DNA from: Gammaproteobacteria bacterium UBA7376
GTDB lineage: Bacteria; Pseudomonadota; Gammaproteobacteria; Pseudomonadales; Azotimanducaceae
Direction: 5' to 3'
Length of the DNA stretch: 16,305 bases
Assembly: GCA_002470275.1 (NCBI GenBank)
Contig: DKNY01000054.1
Location: forward strand, 14,717-31,021
The position numbers and the translations under genes are program-made. The notes beneath the pieces are model-generated. The model worked only from the letters and a program-made list of their open reading frames with translations. It was not told the DNA's origin and did not search any database. Below, in pieces: positions 1 to 6,926 of this stretch (positions are counted from its first letter, which is position 1; each line of letters opens with the position of its first letter).

Positions 1-315
1 CCAGAGGGTGTGCCGATGATGACGGACATCAGCGCCTACCTGGATTTTACGCTGAAAATGTTCTTCGCCTTCGGTATCGCCTTTGAAATTCCAGTGGCTA
101 CGCTGCTGTTAGCCTGGTCTGGCCTAGCCACCGCCAAGAGCATGGCTAATGCGCGGCCCTACGTCATTATCGGCTGCTTTATCGTGGGTATGCTGATGAC
201 GCCCCCGGACGTGATTTCACAGCTCATGCTGGCTGTGCCCACTTGGTTGCTGTTTGAGATTGGCGTACAGCTCGCCCGCTTCGTTGACTCGGACAGCCGG
301 GAACAAGCGAACTGA
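1..315 (+). CDS. tatC: Twin-arginine translocase subunit TatC, C-terminal part
   Basis: This is the end of TatC, the multi-spanning inner-membrane receptor that binds twin-arginine signal peptides in the TatABC export complex. The reading frame is open from the first base, so the start lies outside the window. The first visible residues (PEGV) match the conserved periplasmic TPEGV segment of TatC. Three hydrophobic stretches follow, near visible residues 20-42, 53-72 and 75-92. The family signature is present: RPYVIIGCFIVGML, then TPPDVISQ, then LFEIG. The tail after the last helix is short (about 13 residues), well short of the long charged tail of E. coli TatC. The stop is 2 bases from the convergent dtd stop, with no separate terminator between them. 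The identity is secure from the motifs. Confidence 0.96.
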   Translation, partial: PEGVPMMTDISAYLDFTLKMFFAFGIAFEIPVATLLLAWSGLATAKSMANARPYVIIGCFIVGMLMTPPDVISQLMLAVPTWLLFEIGVQLARFVDSDSREQAN

Positions 316-317
316 CG

Positions 318-776
318 TTACGCTTCGCCCTCGCCACGGGACAGCACCAACGTGAGAGGGCCATCGTTAATCAGACTTACCTGCATATCCGCGCCAAAGA
401 CCCCAGTTTTGACGGAGACATGACTAGCTAGCGCCCTCACGAAGCACCGATAGAGCGGTTCCGCATCGACGCCCGGCGCGGCGTCAGAATAAGACGGCCG
501 GCGGCCGCGCTCGGTTTTCGCCAACAGCGTGAATTGAGAAATGACCAGCGCTTCGCCGCCGACCTCCGCCAGGCTCAGACTACCCCCACCCTTAGTTGAG
601 CTGGGGTCGTCAAAGATACGCAGCCCAGCGACCTTTTCAGCCAACCACAAGGCCTCAGCCTCACCGTCACTGCGTGCAATACCCAGCAACAGCAGCACGC
701 CACTACCAATCCCTGCCACCACCTCCTGCTGGACGGTGACCGACGCCTCACGCACTCGCTGGAGCACGACTCTCAC
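318..776 (-). CDS. dtd: D-aminoacyl-tRNA deacylase
   Basis: DTD hydrolyses D-amino acids (for example D-Tyr) from mischarged tRNA in the cytoplasm, a chiral proofreading step. The protein is 152 aa, slightly longer than the usual ~145. The family motifs are visible: N-terminal MRVVLQRV, SQFTL at residues 80-84, [11 protein letters not shown] at 91-101, and the active-site loop NDGPLT at 137-142, which carries the cross-subunit Gly-Pro motif. The start is GTG. A stop lies two codons upstream in frame, and a GGAGG ribosome-binding site at 785-789 sits 8 bases before the GTG, so the start is well supported. The gene begins 30 bases after the typA stop on the same strand, so it is probably co-transcribed with typA. 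Its 3' end nearly touches the tatC stop. Confidence 0.95.
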   Translation of the reverse strand: MRVVLQRVREASVTVQQEVVAGIGSGVLLLLGIARSDGEAEALWLAEKVAGLRIFDDPSSTKGGGSLSLAEVGGEALVISQFTLLAKTERGRRPSYSDAAPGVDAEPLYRCFVRALASHVSVKTGVFGADMQVSLINDGPLTLVLSRGEGEA

Positions 777-806
777 TCGCTATGCCTCCGCAGCTCGCCT
801 GCGCGG

Positions 807-2612
807 CTAGGCGCGTTTTCGCTCATGCTCCTTGAGTAGTAGCTTGCGAACACGAATGCTCTCCGGGGTCACCTCGACCAATTCATCATCGTCGATGAAT
901 TCCAGGGCTTGCTCCAGCGTGAAAAGCAGCGCCGGAGTCAGCACGATGTTTTCATCCGTTCCCGACGCTCTTACGTTGGTCTGCTTTTTTTCCTTCATTG
1001 GATTCACGGTCAAATCGTTTCCGCGCGTGTGAATGCCAACCACCATCCCCTCATAGATCACATCATTGGGGCGGACCATCATGCGCCCACGGTTCTGCAG
1101 GTTAAATAGCGCAAATCCCACCGCCTTGCCCTGGGCATTGGAGATCAGCACGCCATTCTTGCGAGTACCCACCTGCTCACCACTGCGAGGACCAAACCCA
1201 TCCGATGCAAAGGACATGATGCCGGTGCCTGAGGTCTGAGAGAGGAAGATGGGGCGATATCCCATAATGCCTCGGCTAGGAATGCGGAACCGCATGCGAA
1301 CCCGGCCCTTACCGTCAGGGACCATCTCCTGCAGCTCACCGCGACGATCTCCCAGAGCCTCCATGACCCGGCCTTGGTGCACCTCTTCGATATCCAGGGT
1401 TAAAATTTCAAACGGCTCGTGAATGACGCCGTCGACTTCGCGATAGATCACCTGAGGCCGAGAGACCGCCAGTTCAAAGCCCTCTCGACGCATGGTTTCA
1501 ATGAGCACCGACAGGTGAAGCTCGCCTCGGCCCGAGACCTTAAAGCGATCCGGGTCAGGCGTGTCCTCGATAGAGAGCGCAACGTTATGCGACGCCTCGG
1601 TATAGAGCCGCTCGCGGATTTGGCGGCTGGTCACAAATTTCCCTTCTTTGCCAGAGAGTGGAGAGTTGTTCACACAAAACATCATGGTGAGCGTCGGTTC
1701 ATCCACCGTAAGGGGCGGCAGGGCTTCGACGACGTCTGGCGAGCAGAGGGTATCGGAGATACCAATATTTTCGATGCCGGTCAGACAGATGATATCGCCA
1801 GCATCCGCGCTGGCGGCCTCTACCCGCTCCAGACCCCGGTGCCGATAAATGTTCATGACCTTGCCCTTGCGCTCTTGGCCCTTTCGGTCGATTACCATTA
1901 CGGCCTGGTTGCGCTGCACTGAACCACGCGAGATGCGCCCGACGCCGATCACGCCCTCATAGGTCGAATAGTCCAAGGAGCTGATTTGCATTTGAAAGGC
2001 GCCCGTCTCGTCCACCTGGGGCGGTGGCACTTGATCAACGATCAAATCCAGCAGGGGGTGCATCGTGTCCTCGATAGCATCCAGTTCCATGCCCGCCACA
2101 CCATTCAGCGCTGAAGCATAAACCACCGAAAAGTCCAGCTGCTCATCGCTCCCGCCCAAGTTATCGAAAAGCTCGAATACCTCGTCGATAACACGATAGG
2201 GCTCGCTGCCGGGGCGATCTATCTTGTTCACTACGACGATGGGCTTGAGGCCGTAGGAAAAAGCTTTTTGGGTCACGAAACGTGTCTGTGGCATGGGCCC
2301 GTCTACCGCGTCCACTAGCAGCAGCACCGCATCCACCATGGAAAGAATACGCTCTACCTCGCCACCAAAGTCCGCGTGCCCGGGGGTGTCCACGATGTTG
2401 ATCTGCATTCCCCGATACTCGATGGCGGTATTTTTCGCCAGAATAGTAATGCCGCGCTCTTTCTCCAAATCATTGCTGTCCATTACGCGACTTGCTGAAC
2501 TGGCATCCAGTAGCCCCGTTTGCTGTAGGAGGCAATCCACCAGGGTTGTTTTCCCGTGATCGACGTGAGCAATAATCGCGACATTACGTACAGTTTGATT
2601 TGGCACGAGCAA
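807..2612 (-). CDS. typA: Ribosome-associated GTPase TypA/BipA
   Basis: TypA (BipA) is a translational GTPase of the EF-G/LepA superfamily that binds 70S ribosomes and supports growth and 50S assembly under stress or cold. At 601 aa it has the usual length. GTPase motifs are intact: G1 AHVDHGKT (residues 15-22), G2 RGIT (53-56), G3 DTPGH (75-79) and G4 NKID (129-132). EF-G-like domains and the TypA-specific C-terminal domain follow, ending in a basic tail. The start is uncertain: TTG at 2612 and GTG at 2606 share one AAGGA signal, which lies 4 or 10 bases upstream respectively. The choice changes only two residues. The gene is divergent from the glutamine synthetase, the same arrangement as in enteric bacteria. 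A candidate sigma-70 promoter lies at 2688-2716. Confidence 0.97.
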   Translation of the reverse strand: MLVPNQTVRNVAIIAHVDHGKTTLVDCLLQQTGLLDASSASRVMDSNDLEKERGITILAKNTAIEYRGMQINIVDTPGHADFGGEVERILSMVDAVLLLVDAVDGPMPQTRFVTQKAFSYGLKPIVVVNKIDRPGSEPYRVIDEVFELFDNLGGSDEQLDFSVVYASALNGVAGMELDAIEDTMHPLLDLIVDQVPPPQVDETGAFQMQISSLDYSTYEGVIGVGRISRGSVQRNQAVMVIDRKGQERKGKVMNIYRHRGLERVEAASADAGDIICLTGIENIGISDTLCSPDVVEALPPLTVDEPTLTMMFCVNNSPLSGKEGKFVTSRQIRERLYTEASHNVALSIEDTPDPDRFKVSGRGELHLSVLIETMRREGFELAVSRPQVIYREVDGVIHEPFEILTLDIEEVHQGRVMEALGDRRGELQEMVPDGKGRVRMRFRIPSRGIMGYRPIFLSQTSGTGIMSFASDGFGPRSGEQVGTRKNGVLISNAQGKAVGFALFNLQNRGRMMVRPNDVIYEGMVVGIHTRGNDLTVNPMKEKKQTNVRASGTDENIVLTPALLFTLEQALEFIDDDELVEVTPESIRVRKLLLKEHERKRA

Positions 2613-2687
2613 GGGATCCTTTTATTTCAGCCTTGAAGATTAGCAACCTCGGGGCAGTTGGCTGGGTCTGGGTTCCGGGGCCGCGAG

Positions 2688-2716
2688 ATTATGGCGGAAT
2701 GAGTTAGGCCTGTCTC
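2688..2716 (-). promoter_or_regulatory. Candidate sigma-70 promoter of typA-dtd
   Basis: Read on the minus strand, GAGACA (2711-2716, 4 of 6 to the -35 consensus) is followed after 17 bases by CATAAT (2688-2693, 5 of 6 to the -10 consensus). Transcription would begin near 2681 and give a leader of about 70 bases before typA. The spacing is ideal but the -35 box is modest. Confidence 0.4.
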
Positions 2717-2794
2717 GCTGATCTACCCTGCAACGGTTATTACTAGGCTAAGGGCACCACAGCTAAGCAAATAGATTTGAGTCCCGGAATAAAA

Positions 2795-2811
2795 TGCACC
2801 ATTATGAGGCG
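2795..2811. promoter_or_regulatory. Candidate distal NtrC-binding site
   Basis: The left half TGCACCA is a perfect NtrC half-site, but the right half is degenerate: TGAGGCG against the expected TGGTGCA. The site centre lies 42 bases, four helical turns, upstream of the better site at 2837-2853. Both would therefore face the same side of the helix, as NtrC enhancer pairs do. It is about 136 bases upstream of the predicted start point. Confidence 0.45.
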
Positions 2812-2836
2812 ACCAATAAAGTGGCTAGCAAAAAGT

Positions 2837-2853
2837 CGCACAATAATAGTGCA
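2837..2853. promoter_or_regulatory. Candidate proximal NtrC-binding site (enhancer)
   Basis: CGCAC-N7-GTGCA is a 17-base dyad that fits the NtrC consensus TGCAC-N7-GTGCA with one mismatch. Its centre is about 94 bases upstream of the start point predicted from the sigma-54 promoter, within the usual enhancer range. The central seven bases are all A/T, also typical. Confidence 0.65.
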
Positions 2854-2912
2854 AAAAAATCCTTTAACAGAAAAAAATTAAGTAAATTCAACAACTAACG
2901 ATCACTCTACCG

Positions 2913-2928
2913 TGGCATACTTTTTGCT
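2913..2928 (+). promoter_or_regulatory. Sigma-54 (RpoN) -24/-12 promoter of the glutamine synthetase gene
   Basis: TGGCAT-ACTTT-TTGCT matches the sigma-54 consensus TGGCAC-N5-TTGC(A/T) with one mismatch. The invariant GG (2914-2915) and GC (2926-2927) are separated by exactly 10 bases. The predicted start is near 2939, giving a leader of about 104 bases before the ATG at 3043. NtrC-type sites upstream and ntrBC downstream support nitrogen-controlled transcription. Confidence 0.85.
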
Positions 2929-3042
2929 GCCTGGTCTAAACGTCAGGTTTATCCGGTGGGATTGCCCGTCGCGTTAATTCAGTGAATCAACAACGTTCAA
3001 TGCAGCATGTGCTTCGCAGCGCATAATAGGAGATTTGAAAAT

Positions 3043-4053
3043 ATGAAAGCTAAACTCGAATATATTTGGCTGGACGGTTATCAGCCAACGCAGAGCCTGC
3101 GGAGCAAGACTCAAGTCCGCGAAAACTTCGGCGGAACCCTAGAAGAGTGCCCCATGTGGTCCTTTGATGGCAGTTCTACCGAGCAGGCCGACGGCAGCAG
3201 TTCCGACTGCCTCTTGAAGCCCGTCGCCATCTACCCAGATCCAGATCGCCAGAATGCCTTTCTGGTTATGACAGAGGTTCTCAACGCAGACGGGACGCCT
3301 CACGAGTCCAACGGACGCGCAACGATTGATGATGACGATGACGACTTTTGGTTTGGTTTCGAGCAGGAGTACTTCCTCTGGGATACCGATACCCAGCTAC
3401 CTCCTGGCTTTCCAGCTAACGGCTACCCCGCGCCCCAAGGTCCTTATTACTGCTCGGTAGGTGCGTCTAATGCCTATGGCCGCGACTGTGTTGAAGAGCA
3501 TTTCGATCTGTGCCTAGAAGCAGGCATCAACGTTGAAGGTATTAACGCAGAGGTTGCCGCCGGCCAGTGGGAATTCCAGGTCTTTGCCAAGGGCGCCAAG
3601 CAGGCCGGTGACGAAACATGGATTGCTCGCTACCTGCTCGAACGAACTGGCGAGCGATATGGCTACGCCATCAATTGGCATCCGAAGCCATTCGGAGACC
3701 TCGATTGGAATGGCTCAGGCATGCACGCTAATTTTTCCAATGAGGCCATGAGAACCTCTGGCAAGGAAGAAACCTTTACCAAGATTTGCGAGGAGTTCGG
3801 CAAGAACATCCAGCGTCATATCAGCGTTTATGGCGCAGACAATGACCAGCGCTTAACCGGTAAGCACGAAACCCAGTCCATCGACACGTTCAGCTACGGT
3901 ATCTCCGATCGTGGTGCGTCTATTCGCATCCCGGTAACGACGCATACAGACGGCTGGATAGGCAGACTTGAAGATCGGCGAACCGCTTCAAACGCTGATC
4001 CCTATAAAGTTGCGGCAGCTATCGTTAAGACGACCAAGGAAGCCCTGGTATAA
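3043..4053 (+). CDS. glnII: Glutamine synthetase type II (GSII, eukaryote-like)
   Basis: The enzyme makes glutamine from glutamate, ammonia and ATP in the cytoplasm. With 336 aa it is far shorter than the ~470-aa GSI (GlnA) and fits GSII, known from eukaryotes, rhizobia and Streptomyces. A beta-grasp domain (about residues 1-90, with SFDGSST at 40-46) precedes the catalytic domain. GSII motifs are FWFGFEQEY (102-110), PQGPYYCSVGA (131-141), GINAEV (166-171), WNGSGMH (222-228), SDRGASIRIP (288-297) and LEDRRTASNADPY (309-321). The adenylylation-loop tyrosine of GSI is absent, so control is probably transcriptional. I chose the ATG at 3043 because TAGGAG (3027-3032) lies 10 bases ahead; an in-frame ATG at 3007 lacks such a signal and adds 12 unlikely residues. 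A run of six Asp (96-101) precedes the glutamate-binding motif. It sits where glnA is expected, between typA and ntrB. Confidence 0.95.
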   Translation: MKAKLEYIWLDGYQPTQSLRSKTQVRENFGGTLEECPMWSFDGSSTEQADGSSSDCLLKPVAIYPDPDRQNAFLVMTEVLNADGTPHESNGRATIDDDDDDFWFGFEQEYFLWDTDTQLPPGFPANGYPAPQGPYYCSVGASNAYGRDCVEEHFDLCLEAGINVEGINAEVAAGQWEFQVFAKGAKQAGDETWIARYLLERTGERYGYAINWHPKPFGDLDWNGSGMHANFSNEAMRTSGKEETFTKICEEFGKNIQRHISVYGADNDQRLTGKHETQSIDTFSYGISDRGASIRIPVTTHTDGWIGRLEDRRTASNADPYKVAAAIVKTTKEALV

Positions 4054-4060
4054 CGGGAAT

Positions 4061-4093
4061 CGATCACCCTGGTGGCCGACACCAGGGTGATCG
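4061..4093 (+). terminator. Strong hairpin after glutamine synthetase, probable terminator or attenuator
   Basis: A perfect 13-bp stem (CGATCACCCTGGT at 4061-4073 against ACCAGGGTGATCG at 4081-4093) encloses a 7-base loop and begins 7 bases after the stop codon. Only a short CCTTT follows, with no long T-run, so termination may be partial. Enteric glnA also has a leaky terminator that lets some transcription continue into glnLG. Confidence 0.6.
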
Positions 4094-4132
4094 GCCTTTG
4101 GCAGCATGCACAACCCTTGAAGTCGACGCCAT

Positions 4133-4149
4133 TGCACTAATTTGGTGCA
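4133..4149. promoter_or_regulatory. Perfect NtrC-type operator upstream of ntrB
   Basis: TGCACTA-ATT-TGGTGCA matches the NtrC consensus TGCACYA-N3-TRGTGCA at every defined position. It lies about 40 bases after the synthetase hairpin and about 235 bases before ntrB. In enterics an NtrC site at the glnL promoter represses ntrBC; this site is in the equivalent place. A weak sigma-70 promoter (TTGGTG at 4142-4147 with a poor -10) overlaps it, which would fit repression, but that promoter is uncertain. Confidence 0.7.
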
Positions 4150-4382
4150 TTCGCCAACCCTTTAAGTCATGATCAGGAAATCTCGACCTCGCTTCTCTCT
4201 GAGCCCTGGCCGCCGCTACCCTTAGCTCACATCAAGGACGCGGCTCCCCAATAGCCCAGGCGAAGCAAGCGCGTACCTTGGTGCTTCCGAGGAGAAGAAA
4301 GCGGCCCGATTCTTGCCTCTTCATCTGGGAAGCGAAAAAAAATTCAGCCAGCGAGTCAGAGCCGAGCGAGACACGAATTCAG

Positions 4383-5480
4383 ATGAATCAGAGCCTCATC
4401 CAAAATCAAAATGCAGCGGGCCCCAATGGCGATCAAAGCGTCCTGGGAAGCCTCGTCACTGCCGTCATCACGCTGGACCAAGACCTGTATTTGGCTTCTC
4501 TAAACCCTGCGGCTGAGAGTTTGCTGCACGTATCGGCGAACTTCGCGCTGGGCAAACCCCTTCACCAGTTAGTCATCAAAGCAGACCCTCTGCTTAAGGC
4601 TTTGAAGGATTCCTTACGTGCAAACCAGCCCTTTACCCTGCGGGATATTCAGCTGCGTCTGCCGGATAGCCTCATCGAAAGCATCGATCTTATCGTGACG
4701 GTCTGTGACGAGCCGCGCGGGCTTCTGCTGGAAATGCACCCTACCAGCCGACTGAATCTGATAACGCAAAACAGCTCCTCTGAGGAGCAGCAGCTTACGA
4801 CCCGAAGCTTGATTCGCGGGTTAGCGCACGAGGTAAAGAACCCGTTAGGGGGTATCCGAGGCGCAGCCCAGCTGCTTGAACGGGCCCTGCCAAGCGAAGC
4901 CCTGCGTGAATACACCCAGATCATTATTGCCGAGGCCGACCGACTGCGCGACCTGGTGGACCAAATGCTGGGGCCATGGCAGCCAATGCAGTTTGATAGC
5001 CTGAATATCCTGGAGGTCTTAGAACACGTCGCCCAACTTCTAGGCACAGAACATGAGTTAACTTGGATTCGGGATTACGACCCCAGTCTGCCGCCCATCC
5101 AGGGGAGTAGAGATCAGCTCGTTCAGGCTATTTTGAATATCGTCAGCAACGCCTGTGAAGCCATGATCGACGCATCGCAACCGCGCATCACGTTAAGAAC
5201 AAGAGTGGTTCGACAGTACACCATTGGCGGCGTTAGACATCGGCAAATCTTGCTGATCGAAGTGCATGACAATGGTCCGGGCATCCCCAGTGATCTGATT
5301 GATCGTATTTTCTTTCCAATGATCAGCGGTAAGGAAAATGGTTCCGGCCTTGGACTAGCGATTTCTCAGAACATCATCAGCCAGCATGGTGGCACCATCC
5401 AGGTCGTAAGTGTCCCCGGGAACACGACCTTTTCTATTTTCCTGCCGTTTTCCCAGGCCCAGACCCAGACCCGCACATAA
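4383..5480 (+). CDS. ntrB: Nitrogen regulation sensor histidine kinase NtrB (GlnL)
   Basis: NtrB is a cytoplasmic two-component kinase/phosphatase that, under control of PII proteins, phosphorylates NtrC when nitrogen is scarce. The protein is 365 aa (E. coli 349). An N-terminal PAS domain (about residues 20-115, with NPAAESLL at 41-48) precedes the kinase core. The H-box GLAHEVKNPLGG carries His149, the N-box LNIVSNACEA spans 251-260, and the ATP-lid motifs are DNGPGIP (296-302) and GSGLGLA (320-326). No transmembrane segments are seen, as expected. I prefer the ATG at 4383 because it puts the PAS domain about 20 residues from the start; the Shine-Dalgarno signal is weak. The stop is 18 bases before ntrC, so the two form an operon. 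Confidence 0.96.
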   Translation: MNQSLIQNQNAAGPNGDQSVLGSLVTAVITLDQDLYLASLNPAAESLLHVSANFALGKPLHQLVIKADPLLKALKDSLRANQPFTLRDIQLRLPDSLIESIDLIVTVCDEPRGLLLEMHPTSRLNLITQNSSSEEQQLTTRSLIRGLAHEVKNPLGGIRGAAQLLERALPSEALREYTQIIIAEADRLRDLVDQMLGPWQPMQFDSLNILEVLEHVAQLLGTEHELTWIRDYDPSLPPIQGSRDQLVQAILNIVSNACEAMIDASQPRITLRTRVVRQYTIGGVRHRQILLIEVHDNGPGIPSDLIDRIFFPMISGKENGSGLGLAISQNIISQHGGTIQVVSVPGNTTFSIFLPFSQAQTQTRT

Positions 5481-5498
5481 CCCGATGAGTAGAACTTC

Positions 5499-6902
5499 AT
5501 GAACGAACAAGTATGGGTAATTGACGACGATAGCGCGATTCGTTGGGTTTTAGACAGAGCGCTCAGCCAGGCGGGCATTCCCATCAAAGCCTTTAACACG
5601 GCAGACCAGGCCCTCCATCACCTCGATGGTGATGAGGCTCCCCTGGCCATCATCACAGATATCCGCATGCCCGGGACCTCGGGCCTCGATTTTGTTGAGC
5701 GCGTGCAGAAAGTGCACCATGAGATACCCATCGTCGTCATGACCGCCCACTCGGACCTTCAGAGCGCCGTCAATAGCTTTGAGCGAGGGGCTTACGAATA
5801 TCTGCCTAAGCCCTTTGATGTGGATGAGGCGGTAGCGGTGATCCGACGCGCCATCGCCCATCGAACGGAAAAACAGGCTGTCTGGGATGCTGCGGGCAAC
5901 GTCCAGACCACGGCTACGGAAATCATTGGCCAAGCCTCGGCCATGCAGGAAGTTTTCAGGGCCATCGGACGGCTCTCGTCCTCCAATGTCAGCGTCCTGA
6001 TCAACGGACCCTCGGGATCGGGCAAGGAGTTGGTTGCGCGGGCCCTACATCGGCACTCACCCCGCGAGGGCCATCCCTTCGTTGCCCTCAACGTGGCCGC
6101 CATCCCCAATGAGCTGATTGAGAGCGAACTGTTTGGGCATGAAAAAGGTGCCTTCACGGGTGCTACCGCCAAGAGAATGGGGCGGTTTGAACAGGCTGAG
6201 GGTGGGACGCTTTTTTTAGATGAAATCGGGGACATGCCGGCCTCTGCCCAAACTCGCTTGCTGAGAGTGTTGGCAGAGAGCGAATTCTATCGAGTCGGCG
6301 GGCATCAGTCCGTTGTCGCCAATGTCCGTATCATTGCCGCCACCCACCAAAACCTTGAGCACCTCGTCACAGAGGGCAAATTCCGCGAGGATCTCTTCCA
6401 TCGCCTCAACGTCATTCGCGTCCATGTCCCGGCTTTGGCCGAGCGGCGCGAAGATATTCCGCTGCTGGCGGAACACTTCCTTGATCAGGCTGCGAGCGAG
6501 CTGGGCGACGAAACCAAGCGGCTGGACCCCGACGCAGCCAACTACCTATCGCAGCTACCCTGGCCCGGCAATGTCCGCCAGCTCCAGAACACCTGTCGCT
6601 GGCTGCAGGTCATGGCCAGTTCAAGGACCATATTGATTGAAGATTTGCCCGCAGAACTTCAGCGCAGGACCGATGAGGAGCAGGATTCAAATTGGGAAAC
6701 TGATCTGGAAACCTGGGCTTATCAGCACCTGGAGAGCGCGCCGAATACGCCCCTGCTGGACGTCGCGACCCCGATTTTTGAGCGGATTATGATCAGTGCG
6801 GCCCTGCGCAAGACCGGCGGACGCAAACGCGACGCAGCCGAACTCCTGGGCTGGGGGCGCAATACGCTGACGCGCAAGATGCAGGAACTTAACTTCTCTT
6901 AG
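5499..6902 (+). CDS. ntrC: Nitrogen regulation response regulator NtrC (GlnG)
   Basis: NtrC is the sigma-54-dependent activator of nitrogen-starvation genes. It is 467 aa, almost identical in length to the E. coli protein (469). The receiver domain has the acidic pocket DDD at residues 9-11, phospho-acceptor Asp54 in IITDIRMPG, Thr82 and Lys104. The AAA+ domain has Walker A GPSGSGKE (170-177), the sigma-54-contacting loop GAFTGA (217-222) and Walker B TLFLDEIGDMP (237-247). The C-terminal Fis-type helix-turn-helix is RDAAELLGWGRNTLTRKMQEL (about 444-464). All catalytic and contact motifs are intact, so it should be active. It very probably acts on the sigma-54 promoter at 2913-2928 and the palindrome at 4133-4149 in this same window. 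Confidence 0.97.
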   Translation: MNEQVWVIDDDSAIRWVLDRALSQAGIPIKAFNTADQALHHLDGDEAPLAIITDIRMPGTSGLDFVERVQKVHHEIPIVVMTAHSDLQSAVNSFERGAYEYLPKPFDVDEAVAVIRRAIAHRTEKQAVWDAAGNVQTTATEIIGQASAMQEVFRAIGRLSSSNVSVLINGPSGSGKELVARALHRHSPREGHPFVALNVAAIPNELIESELFGHEKGAFTGATAKRMGRFEQAEGGTLFLDEIGDMPASAQTRLLRVLAESEFYRVGGHQSVVANVRIIAATHQNLEHLVTEGKFREDLFHRLNVIRVHVPALAERREDIPLLAEHFLDQAASELGDETKRLDPDAANYLSQLPWPGNVRQLQNTCRWLQVMASSRTILIEDLPAELQRRTDEEQDSNWETDLETWAYQHLESAPNTPLLDVATPIFERIMISAALRKTGGRKRDAAELLGWGRNTLTRKMQELNFS

Positions 6903-6926
6903 CCGCTGACCGGCAGGTGGCAGCCC

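Larger units (their letters stand above)
2613..3042. promoter_or_regulatory. Divergent control region between typA and glutamine synthetase
   Basis: This 430-bp gap has no credible gene. The typA side (about 2613-2740) is G+C-rich and holds a candidate sigma-70 promoter on the minus strand. The synthetase side is A+T-rich. It contains two NtrC-type operator candidates (2795-2811, 2837-2853), an A/T tract at 2853-2885 that may aid bending, a near-consensus sigma-54 promoter (2913-2928) and an untranslated leader of about 100 bases. The arrangement is that of an NtrC-activated, enhancer-driven gene. This is inference from sequence patterns; no expression evidence exists here. Confidence 0.8.
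4054..4382 (+). promoter_or_regulatory. Intergenic region between glutamine synthetase and ntrB
   Basis: These 329 bases hold the hairpin at 4061-4093 and the perfect NtrC-type palindrome at 4133-4149. From about 4170 to 4382 I see no convincing promoter and no separate gene. The ntrB frame stays open back to a TTG at 4278, but that extension would be arginine- and serine-rich, unlike NtrB. No sigma-54 promoter with correct GG/GC spacing was found here, so ntrBC probably relies on a weak sigma-70 promoter near the palindrome and on read-through. Confidence 0.55.

Noticed and set aside
1419..1922. A 167-codon open frame on the plus strand within typA
   Set aside because: It lies wholly antisense to a fully conserved typA and its product resembles no family; it is a shadow of codon bias.
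2595..2612. TTTGGCACGAG near the typA start, like a sigma-54 -24 element
   Set aside because: There is no GC at the required 10-base spacing, and the sequence is inside the typA coding start.
4278..4382. A 35-codon N-terminal extension of ntrB from TTG 4278
   Set aside because: The extension is Arg/Lys/Ser-rich, has no suitable ribosome-binding site, and would place the PAS domain unusually far from the start.
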